Below, piece after piece: positions 57,810 through 64,000 of a stretch of 64,000 nt of DNA. Source of the DNA: RGIG5472 sp051867635 (GTDB taxonomy: Bacteria > Bacillota > Clostridia > Oscillospirales > Oscillospiraceae); assembly GCA_051867635.1 (NCBI GenBank), contig JBJDYT010000006.1, positions 38,915 through 102,914 of the forward strand, given 5' to 3'. The notes below the pieces were generated by a model. That model searched no databases. It was not told the DNA's origin and worked only from the letters and a program-made list of their open reading frames with translations. Numbering within the stretch: the stretch's first letter is position 1; each line of letters begins with the position of its first letter. Both the position numbers and the translations under genes were made by a program.

Positions 57810-58979
57810 ATGAAAAAAGAATTTGCAGCTGTTCCTTCCGCCGCCTCCACCAAGGCGTCGTTCAGCGTCGCAGCCGTCTGGTTCGGCACGCTCGTCGGGC
57901 CGTCCCTGGTGACCGGCGCCTACACCAGAGTGTACTTTGCCCCCTACGGCGCGCTGGGCCTTGTCCTCCCCTTTGTGGCCTTCCTTCCCATCTGTATCCT
58001 GGCGGCCATGGGGGCGGAGGTCGTCCGCAGAAACCAGGCGTATGATTACGCCAGCTTCGGGAAAGCCCTTTACGGCAAATACCACCGCTTTCTCATGCCG
58101 CTTTTGGACTACTACATCGTTTTGGCCATGATCATCGGCGGAAGCGCGGTGGCCAATGTGGAGGGTCTGCTCCTGTCCGCCGTACTGGGCATCAGCCCCA
58201 TCGTCGGCGCCAGCATTTTCGGCCTCATCACGGTCATCGTGGCCGTCTTCGGCGCAAGGGTCCTCCGGAAATTTTCCTCAGTGATGACAGTTCTGCTGTT
58301 CATCGCTTTCTTTGCGCTGGCGGTCCTGTTCATCCTCCGTTCCCCCACGGGGCTGCAGGAGGTGATCGCCGGCGGGATCCCGGAGGGTGCCAGCGTCCGT
58401 AAGGGACTGCTGGGCGCCGTGCTGATGGGCTTCTCCAACATGGGCTGCGTCTGCGGCACGCTCTGCGCCGTCGAGCAGAACATCAAAACCGCGAAGCAGG
58501 CCTCTTTCGTAGGCGTTTTCAGCTTCATCCTCAACAGCGCCATCTTCCTGCTCAGCTGCGTCATGATCCTTCCCTACTGCCCGGAGGCGCTCTCCAGCCC
58601 CACCCCCACCGTCTACATCATCGACCATTTCATGGGGTCTTCCTTCCCCTGGCTGTACACCGCGTATAATGGGGTCATGTTCTTCGCCCTGCTCTCCAGC
58701 GACGCGCCCCAGCTCTTCGCCGTCAGTTCCCGCATCATCGGTCTGCTCGACAGGCACCACAAGTGGGAGCGCGTGGGGGAAAAGAAAAAGATCGCCGTGA
58801 TCGGCCTAATCTATGAAGGGCTCTGCGTGGCGATCTCCTCCTTCGGCCTGACCGCCATCATCTCCAAAGGCTACTCCTTCAACGGCTGGATGGGCCTGTT
58901 CCTGGTAGCCGTGCCCCTCCTGGGCCGTATCGCCGGCTATTGCCGGGAAAAGCGCGGGAGCCGGCCCGAAGGTGCGTGA
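57810..58979 (+). CDS. YkvI-like membrane transporter
   Basis: 389 aa with ten to eleven membrane segments. Early motif VWFGTLVGPSLVTGAYTRVYFAP and middle LLDYYIVLAMIIGGSAVANVEG resemble the YkvI family (amino acid-polyamine-organocation/NSS-like fold). Substrate unknown. It starts 40 bp after the regulator gene, so both are likely cotranscribed; it is the third transporter of the island. Confidence 0.82.
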   Translation: MKKEFAAVPSAASTKASFSVAAVWFGTLVGPSLVTGAYTRVYFAPYGALGLVLPFVAFLPICILAAMGAEVVRRNQAYDYASFGKALYGKYHRFLMPLLDYYIVLAMIIGGSAVANVEGLLLSAVLGISPIVGASIFGLITVIVAVFGARVLRKFSSVMTVLLFIAFFALAVLFILRSPTGLQEVIAGGIPEGASVRKGLLGAVLMGFSNMGCVCGTLCAVEQNIKTAKQASFVGVFSFILNSAIFLLSCVMILPYCPEALSSPTPTVYIIDHFMGSSFPWLYTAYNGVMFFALLSSDAPQLFAVSSRIIGLLDRHHKWERVGEKKKIAVIGLIYEGLCVAISSFGLTAIISKGYSFNGWMGLFLVAVPLLGRIAGYCREKRGSRPEGA

Positions 58980-59045
58980 GGGCCACGCCGTCTTCCCGCG
59001 CCGCTCCGCCGGGACCGGCGGAGGCTCCCCCCGTTGGAAAAATTA

Positions 59046-59085
59046 AAGCCCCGCCCGGACCGCACGGTCCGGGTGGGGCTTTTTT
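59046..59085 (+). terminator. Terminator at the right island edge
   Basis: Same hairpin as behind rpsR with one G-T pair in the stem and a six-T run; serves the YkvI-like gene and faces the phosphorylase gene. Confidence 0.9.
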
Positions 59086-59108
59086 GCGCCGCGGCGTCAT
59101 ACCCGCAG
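59046..59108. repeat. 63-bp direct repeat, right copy
   Basis: Second copy of 46121-46183 with one mismatch. Its last bases encode the C-terminal LRV and stop of the leftward phosphorylase gene, so this copy belongs to a living gene end, and the left copy would then be the duplicate of that end next to rpsR. Confidence 0.9.
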
Positions 59109-59846
59109 GGCGATCTCCAATGCAAGGTCCAGCTTATGGAGGGAGTGGTTGGCCTCGGGCAGGCCGGCGGGATTGTACTCCGGCTCGTCCAGCACGTCCC
59201 CCGTCATGAGGAAATCGTACAGTGAAAAGCCGTGGAAGTCGCAGACCGCCTGCACCCCCGCCAGCTCCATCTCCACCGCGAGGCAGCCCTCCGCGGTGCG
59301 TTTTTCCACCTGCCCCCGGGTCTCGCGGTAGACGGCGTCGGTGGTCCAGACCCGGCCCGGCACATAGGGCGCCTGCAGCTCGTCGAAAATGCGGCAAACC
59401 GTCTCCGACCCGGGGACCGCGATGTAGTCCGCGGGCGGGGCGTAGTGGTACGACATCCCCTCGTCCCGGTACGCCGCCGTGGGGACCACATACTTCCCCT
59501 CCGTCTTTCGTCGGTCCAGCGCTCCCGCGGAGCCGAACATGACGAATTTCGCGGCCCCTGTGAGCCAGTTCGCCTCGATCACATCCGTGGCGGCCGCGGT
59601 GGCGCCCACATGGGAGAGGTAGAACGCCAGCCTTTTGCCCCGGTAGACGAAGCCATAGATGGGCGTGGCGCCGTTGCAGGCGCTGATCTCCGCCACCTTT
59701 TTGCAGAAAAAGCGGCCCAGCATATGCTCGGAAATGACCTCGGAGAACGTGACGAGGCAGGTCTCGCAGAGCTGCCGCCGCTCTCCGTAAAAGGCGCCGG
59801 GGGAAAAGACCGGCTCCGTTCTGCTGTCAAAGGACTCCGTGATCAT
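59097..59846 (-). CDS. Nucleoside phosphorylase family protein
   Basis: 249 aa. NP-1 fold: YLSHVGATAAATDVIEANWL, FVMFGSAGALDRRKTEGKYVVP near 95 and CLAVEMELAGVQAVCDF near 190 (Glu-Met-Glu of the nucleoside site), similar to uridine/purine phosphorylases. It splits nucleosides with phosphate in salvage. The last codons lie in the direct repeat. Confidence 0.88.
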   Translation of the reverse strand: MITESFDSRTEPVFSPGAFYGERRQLCETCLVTFSEVISEHMLGRFFCKKVAEISACNGATPIYGFVYRGKRLAFYLSHVGATAAATDVIEANWLTGAAKFVMFGSAGALDRRKTEGKYVVPTAAYRDEGMSYHYAPPADYIAVPGSETVCRIFDELQAPYVPGRVWTTDAVYRETRGQVEKRTAEGCLAVEMELAGVQAVCDFHGFSLYDFLMTGDVLDEPEYNPAGLPEANHSLHKLDLALEIALRV

Positions 59847-59887
59847 AGCTGCTCCTTTCCCGCGCTCGTCCCCTTCCCGGGGCGCGC

Positions 59888-61195
59888 TCAGTCAAACCGC
59901 ACGTTCAGATCCACGCGGCCCTGGATGCCTGGCACCGTGCCGCCGGAGGTATACTGCCAGAGGTCATAGCCGCCGTAGTAAAAGGCGGGGACCGCGTTAT
60001 AGTCCGCCAGCCACCAGCCCCAGTCCGTGAGCTGCGTCAGATCATAGCGCACATAGCCCAGATACTGGTTAAAGTAGACCGTGGCGTCGTAGCCCGCCTG
60101 CTCCACCCGCCGGCAGAAGGCGGTGGCGCAGGCGGTGAGGGCGCTCTTCCCCAGCCCCGCCGTGCGGGCGGAGGAGCTGCTGACGTTCTCCCAGTCGAAC
60201 ACCACCGGCAGCTGCAGCCGGCAGCCCTCCAGCAGGGACAGCACGAACTCCGCCTCCTCCACCGCTTCCGCCTCCGTGATGGCCTGGGAGAAGAAGTACA
60301 CGCCCACGTCCAGGCCCGCCGCCAGGGCCCCCTCCAGATTCTGCCGGAAGTATGTATCCTCCACGATGGCGCCGGTGGTATACCCCCGGTAGCCCGCCCG
60401 GATGACGGCGAACTCGATGCCGGAGGCCGCCACGGCCTCCCAGTCGATGTTCCCCTGGTAGGAGGAAACGTCCACGCCCATGGAGGAACCGCCCGTGTAG
60501 TAGCGGTAGCCGCCGGCGTCCGTATAGAAGCTCTCCTGGGTAAAGCTGCCCACGGGCAGTTCCTTCTGGATATCATACCACTTGCCCTGGAAGATGAGCT
60601 GGCCGGAGTTCTCCCGGCTGATGCTCCGCCAGTCGGTGTTCTGGATGCGCCAGATCACCGCGGCCATCTCGCCGCGCTTGATGTTCTCCGCAGCGGCGAG
60701 GACGCGGACGCCGTCACGGTCCTTGCCCTGCATGATGCCCGTGGTGTAGAGGGCCACGGCGTAGCCGTCCGAAGTGTCGGCGTAGGGCGTCGCCAGGTCG
60801 GACTTGGGCAGGCCCAGGGCCCGGGCCGTGAGCCGCGCGATGAGCAGGCGGTCGGCCTCCGCCCCCAGGTCCGTGATCTCTCCTTCGTCGATATAGCCCT
60901 TTTTCAGGGCGTAGTCGTAATAGCCGCTGAAGGTGTTCGCCCCCGTGGGAGCCTGCGGGCTGCAGCCCGCCGCCAGCAGCACCAGCTTCAGCGCCGCGCC
61001 GCAGGTCACCGGGTTCTCCGGCCGGTAGGTGCCGTCGGCGTATCCGCTGATGACGCCGGCCGCCGCCAGGTCGTAGATCTGCTCGGCGCACCAGTAGCCC
61101 GCCTTCACGTCCGAAAAGGACGCCGCCCGCGCCGGCGCGGTAAAGCCCAGCAGCAGAGCCAGCGCCAGCATCGTTCCCACCAGTCGTTTTTTCAT
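59888..61195 (-). CDS. Secreted SLH-domain GH25 lysozyme
   Basis: 435 aa from MKKRLVGTM at 61195. Signal peptide (1-24, ending ARAA), SLH repeats at about 25-190 (FSDVKAGYWCAEQIYDLAAA, SGYADGTYRPENPVTCGAAL), then a GH25 barrel with GVDVSSYQGNIDWEAV near 242 and the DxE catalytic pair in PVVFDWENVS near 340. N-acetylmuramidase bound to the cell surface by SLH domains. An SLH repeat is almost shared with the next gene upstream. Confidence 0.92.
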   Translation of the reverse strand: MKKRLVGTMLALALLLGFTAPARAASFSDVKAGYWCAEQIYDLAAAGVISGYADGTYRPENPVTCGAALKLVLLAAGCSPQAPTGANTFSGYYDYALKKGYIDEGEITDLGAEADRLLIARLTARALGLPKSDLATPYADTSDGYAVALYTTGIMQGKDRDGVRVLAAAENIKRGEMAAVIWRIQNTDWRSISRENSGQLIFQGKWYDIQKELPVGSFTQESFYTDAGGYRYYTGGSSMGVDVSSYQGNIDWEAVAASGIEFAVIRAGYRGYTTGAIVEDTYFRQNLEGALAAGLDVGVYFFSQAITEAEAVEEAEFVLSLLEGCRLQLPVVFDWENVSSSSARTAGLGKSALTACATAFCRRVEQAGYDATVYFNQYLGYVRYDLTQLTDWGWWLADYNAVPAFYYGGYDLWQYTSGGTVPGIQGRVDLNVRFD

Positions 61196-61260
61196 CGTAT
61201 GTCCTCTCTTTCTCATGCAGGGGGCGTCTCCACGCCGCTAAAGTCCCGGGGTAAACGGCA

Positions 61261-61288
61261 GGCCCGGCGGCAAAAACGCCGCCGGGCC
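61261..61288 (-). terminator. Hairpin behind the GH24 lysozyme gene
   Basis: GGCCCGGCGGC / GCCGCCGGGCC, 11 bp, 6-base loop; no T run after it on the minus strand. It also lies just downstream of the GH25 promoter's -10 box, so it would be in the GH25 5' leader. Confidence 0.5.
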
Positions 61289-61302
61289 CGCGCCGCAGGG
61301 TC

Positions 61303-61331
61303 AGTATACCATGTTTTTTCAGTTATGTAAA
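61303..61331 (-). promoter_or_regulatory. Promoter of the GH25 lysozyme gene
   Basis: Read leftward: TTTACA, 17-bp spacer, TATACT. Confidence 0.75.
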
Positions 61332-61335
61332 CTTT

Positions 61336-62880
61336 TTATTTGCTGGAAACTGTTTCCTCCGCCGGCTCATAGTGCGCCATGCGCCAGATCACCGCCGCCA
61401 TCTCGCAGCGGCGGATGCCGGCGTCGGCGTTCAGGACCTGCCGGCCGTCCTTCACCATGCCGACCATGACGCCGGTATCGTAGAGGGCCGCGGCCCAGGG
61501 GTCGTCGGTATCGGCGTAGGGCGAGGCCCCCTCCGCGGCAGAGAGGCCCAGGGCCCGGGCCGCCAGGCGGGCCACCAGCAGGCGGCTGGCCGGGGCCTTG
61601 AGATCCGCGATCTCGCTCTCCTCCGCCAGGCCCTCCTTCAGCGCCAGCGCCTGATAGCCGCCGAAGGCGCTCCCGCCCGCGGCGGGCTGCTCCGGGTAGC
61701 CCGCCGCCAGCAGCACCAGCTTCAGCGCCGCGCCGCAGCTCACCGCGTCGCCGGGGCGGAAATAGCCGTCGGCGTAGCCGCCGATGACGCCGCCGTCATA
61801 CATCTCCTTCAGCTCGTCGTAGTACCAGTCATAGATGGACACGTCCGAAAAGGGGCTCAGGGACAGGTAGCGGTTGTCCGCCTTCCCCGTGGTCCAGACC
61901 GCCTTCACCGCTTTCGCACCGGTGGGGCAGTCCGTGGGCAGCAGGCGCTTGCCGTCCTCCGTCTCCCAGGCCAGCAGCCGGTAGCCGGAGCGCCGCGCGG
62001 TGGGGAACTCGCCGTAGGGCTGGCCCTTCACATAGTACAGCAGGGTGGTCTCCGCGGCGCCCTTGCCCGGATCAAAGCGGACGTAGGTGAAATCCACCGC
62101 CTTGCCGTCCGGATAGGCGGGGCCGTCCGGCTTCCCGCCGCCCTCGGCCTCGATCTCCTCCTCCAGCGCCTCGATCTCCGCGCTGAGGGCGTCGATGCGC
62201 TCCGTCAGCGCCGCCTCGTCGCCCTGGCCGTCCATCCGCTGGGCCTCCAGTTCCTCCATCTCCGTCAGGAGGGCCGTCAGCTGCTCCTCCTTTTCAGCCG
62301 TGGCTTCCGACGTATAATAGTAATTGTAATTGAACAGGCCGTAATCCCCGTAGAGGAAGATCTTCGCCTCCTCGATGCGGCGGCGGGCCAGGCCCGGCAG
62401 CACCTGTCCCCCGGCGCGGCACCAGGAGCCGAAGGCGTTGACGATCTGCAGGTCGGTGTACTTCTCCGCCCCGTTGATCAGGTATTTGCTCAGGGTATAG
62501 CTGGTCTTCATCCAGGTGGTGCCCAGGTTGTGGGTGAAGCTCAGCAGCGCGTCATACTGGTTCTGGGTCACGGCGATGCCGTACTTTGTGAGATAGGCGT
62601 TCAGGGAGCGGGCATAGGCGTCGATATCCTCCATCAGGAGCGCCTTCGCCTCCTCCCGGCTGATGCCGCCGGCGTACTGGCCGGCCTTGACCTGGGTGCC
62701 GAAGCCCACATACCAATAGCCGCCGGACTGGTGGGGCGTGGCGCGGAAGCCCTCCTGGTTCGCGATGAACTCCACGATGGCGTCGCTGGGCTCCCACGAG
62801 GTGCGGCGTCCCTCCGCCGCGTAGGCCGCGGTGGGCAGGAGCATGACCGCCGCCAGCAGCACGCAAAGCCATTTCTTCAT
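61336..62880 (-). CDS. Secreted GH24-type lysozyme with SLH domains
   Basis: 514 aa. Signal peptide (1-21), GH24 phage-type lysozyme domain (about 28-180) with catalytic Glu43 in NQEGFRATPH and GYWYVGFGTQV, coiled coil near 190-250 (EEQLTALLTEMEELEAQR), a small beta repeat near 260-335 and C-terminal SLH repeats (FSDVSIYDWYYDELKEMYDG, GGYADGYFRPGDAVSCGAAL). Autolysin or antagonistic lysozyme at the cell surface. The catalytic type is typical of phages, but no other phage gene is near. Confidence 0.9.
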   Translation of the reverse strand: MKKWLCVLLAAVMLLPTAAYAAEGRRTSWEPSDAIVEFIANQEGFRATPHQSGGYWYVGFGTQVKAGQYAGGISREEAKALLMEDIDAYARSLNAYLTKYGIAVTQNQYDALLSFTHNLGTTWMKTSYTLSKYLINGAEKYTDLQIVNAFGSWCRAGGQVLPGLARRRIEEAKIFLYGDYGLFNYNYYYTSEATAEKEEQLTALLTEMEELEAQRMDGQGDEAALTERIDALSAEIEALEEEIEAEGGGKPDGPAYPDGKAVDFTYVRFDPGKGAAETTLLYYVKGQPYGEFPTARRSGYRLLAWETEDGKRLLPTDCPTGAKAVKAVWTTGKADNRYLSLSPFSDVSIYDWYYDELKEMYDGGVIGGYADGYFRPGDAVSCGAALKLVLLAAGYPEQPAAGGSAFGGYQALALKEGLAEESEIADLKAPASRLLVARLAARALGLSAAEGASPYADTDDPWAAALYDTGVMVGMVKDGRQVLNADAGIRRCEMAAVIWRMAHYEPAEETVSSK

Positions 62881-62961
62881 TTCATTCGCCTCCTGTAAAG
62901 TCAGTCATACAGCCCCCGCGGGGCCGGACAGAGCGGATGCTTTTGGAAACAGAATACTGAC

Positions 62962-62990
62962 ATGATACCGAATTTTTACCGTTTTGTAAA
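62962..62990 (-). promoter_or_regulatory. Promoter of the GH24 lysozyme gene
   Basis: Read leftward: TTTACA, 17-bp spacer, TATCAT; same -35 and spacing as the GH25 promoter. The rest of 62881-63231 is an AT-rich to GC-rich spacer in which I see no gene. Confidence 0.7.
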
Positions 62991-63231
62991 TATTTTTATT
63001 GAAATTCCTCCGTGCCGCCGCCCCTAAAAGCGGTTTTTTCCTCCCCGCCGCCCCCACTCTCCCCACCGGAGGCTCCGAAGGCGGAAACCGCGGCCCGGTT
63101 TTTTTCGACGACAATCTATTTTTTCCTTGCATTTTCCCCGTTAAAGTGTTAACGTTATCTTAACAGCTCTCCCACCCCGAGCATGGGAGGGCGGCTTGTC
63201 ACTAACATAAGAGGAAAGAAGGAGGAAAACT

Positions 63232-64000
63232 ATGTTAGACAATTTTTTCAATAACTGGCTCGGCCGCACTACGCTGATCGCCGCAGACAACACCTGGGGT
63301 CTGTTGGGCGTCATGTGCATCGGCGTCGCTCTCTCCATTTGGCTGGAGCAGAAGTACAAGTGGGCATCCAAGGTCTCCGGCGCCATCATCGCCCTGATCC
63401 TGGCCATGATCCTCGCGAACTTCAATATCATCCCCACTTCCTGCGTCCTGTACGACGACATCGTCTGGGGCGTCATCGTCCCCATGGGCATCCCCCTGCT
63501 GCTTCTCCAGTGCAACCTGAAGAAGATCTGGAGCGAGACCGGACGTATGCTGGTCATCTTCCTGATCGGCGGCGTCGGCACCATCGTGGGCGCGTTCATC
63601 GCCTTCTATGCGCTCAAGGGCCCCTATGCCGCTACCGGCGGTAACGTCTCCGAGCTGGCGGCGGTGGCCTCCATGATGACCGGCTCCTACATCGGCGGCG
63701 GCGTCAACTTCGCCGCCATGGCCGCCCAGCACGGCATGCAGGGCACCGACGTGGCCGCCGCGGCCACCGTGGCCGATAACCTGCTGATGGCCCTGTACTT
63801 CTTCGTGCTGATCGCCTTTGCCGGCATGCGCTTCTTCCGCAAGAACTTCAAGCACCCCCACATCGACGAGATCGAGTCCGGCAGCGTCAACAGAGCCGAC
63901 GCCGAGACCCAGGCCGCCGCGTTCTGGAGCCGCAAGGACATCTCCCTGAAGGACATCGCCTTCAACATCGCCTACTGCGTGGCCATCGTCTGGATCTCCA
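63232..64000 (+). CDS. DUF819 family membrane protein (3' partial)
   Basis: 256 aa visible from the ATG at 63232 (AAGGAGG upstream); the frame runs out of the window. It has TM segments separated by short loops, starting near LIAADNTWGLLGVMCIGVAL, then VWGVIVPMGIPLLLLQCNLK, and the family's SMMTGSYIGGGVNFAAMA, with a charged loop at about 205-235. DUF819 proteins resemble GltS/ESS-type carriers; substrate unknown. Confidence 0.88.
   Translation, partial: MLDNFFNNWLGRTTLIAADNTWGLLGVMCIGVALSIWLEQKYKWASKVSGAIIALILAMILANFNIIPTSCVLYDDIVWGVIVPMGIPLLLLQCNLKKIWSETGRMLVIFLIGGVGTIVGAFIAFYALKGPYAATGGNVSELAAVASMMTGSYIGGGVNFAAMAAQHGMQGTDVAAAATVADNLLMALYFFVLIAFAGMRFFRKNFKHPHIDEIESGSVNRADAETQAAAFWSRKDISLKDIAFNIAYCVAIVWIS

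Noticed and set aside
46348..58979. Identification as the classical bile acid 7-alpha-dehydroxylation (bai) operon
   Set aside because: Only BaiE-, BaiCD/H- and BaiA-like families are present; the CoA ligase, CoA transferase, 7-beta branch and typical gene order are missing, and the families also serve other substrates.
61336..62880. Prophage lysis module, because of the GH24 lysozyme
   Set aside because: There is no holin, portal, tail or integrase gene nearby, and the protein has a signal peptide and SLH anchors, so it is a chromosomal surface enzyme.
63141..63160. GTTAAC-like half sites in the DUF819 upstream region as an operator
   Set aside because: The symmetry is imperfect and the promoter elements there (TTGCAT near 63127) have no convincing -10 at proper spacing.

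Overview
The window looks like a chromosomal piece of a spore-forming, GC-rich Firmicute, most likely a gut Clostridium-group organism of the Oscillospiraceae type (Flavonifractor/Lawsonibacter/Oscillibacter-like). This rests on the sporulation genes (SpoIIE, SpoIID, BofA), Firmicute gene orders (rimP-nusA-ylxR-L7Ae-infB-rbfA; rpsF-ssb-rpsR; rplM-rpsI), AGGAGG-type ribosome binding sites, TTGACA/TATAAT promoters and GC-rich hairpin-plus-T-run terminators. The genus cannot be fixed by reading alone. No rRNA or tRNA gene, CRISPR array, transposase or integrase was seen.

Layout. 1-2.1 kb: end of an ApbE-NusG_II-Gx transporter cluster and a small zinc-ribbon protein. 2.2-3.4 kb: MreB with its own promoter. 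3.5-11.9 kb: an eight-gene leftward operon (EamA transporter, YbaK, metallopeptidase, UvrA, small export protein, hypothetical, RecD2, ComF). 12-14.9 kb: leftward radC-uvrB with a stray copy of the uvrB tail behind it. 15-18.5 kb: a Cu/Zn-SOD-like protein, an M-box riboswitch with mgtE, a DUF1540 protein and two half-size TauE/SafE proteins. 18.5-20.5 kb: a KdpD/KdpE-like two-component pair preceded by three 11-bp-phased repeats. 20.5-29 kb: SpoIID, a proline-tailed membrane protein, TadA, DUF2508-BofA, a TtcA-like enzyme, rplM-rpsI, an SDR, a PHP phosphatase, a small hypothetical and a sugar nucleotidyltransferase. 29.1-32.1 kb: a Zur-znuABC zinc operon with a palindromic operator. 32.2-40.5 kb: the translation/RNA operon rimP to ribF. 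40.6-46.1 kb: SpoIIE, DusB, QueT behind a preQ1-like leader, and rpsF-ssb-rpsR.

The most interesting part is 46.1-59.1 kb. It carries two divergent gene sets around one intergenic region: leftward, a SnoaL/BaiE-like NTF2-fold protein, an Old-Yellow-Enzyme/2,4-dienoyl-CoA reductase-type flavo-iron-sulfur reductase (the BaiCD/BaiH family), a zinc alcohol dehydrogenase, a 14-TM MFS transporter and a DUF1622 protein; rightward, a BaiA-like SDR, a second MFS transporter, an unknown membrane-anchored protein, a large MalT-like LuxR regulator and a YkvI-like transporter. The set reads as a self-contained uptake, reduction and regulation system for a cyclic enone or alcohol substrate (steroid, bile acid-like or plant phenolic), without the CoA-activation genes of the classical bai operon. 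A 63-bp direct repeat with one mismatch, including the rpsR terminator, lies at both edges, which suggests that the whole 13 kb was gained as a unit.

After the island come a nucleoside phosphorylase, two secreted SLH-domain lysozymes of different families (GH25 and GH24) with near-identical promoters, and the start of a DUF819 membrane protein cut by the window end.
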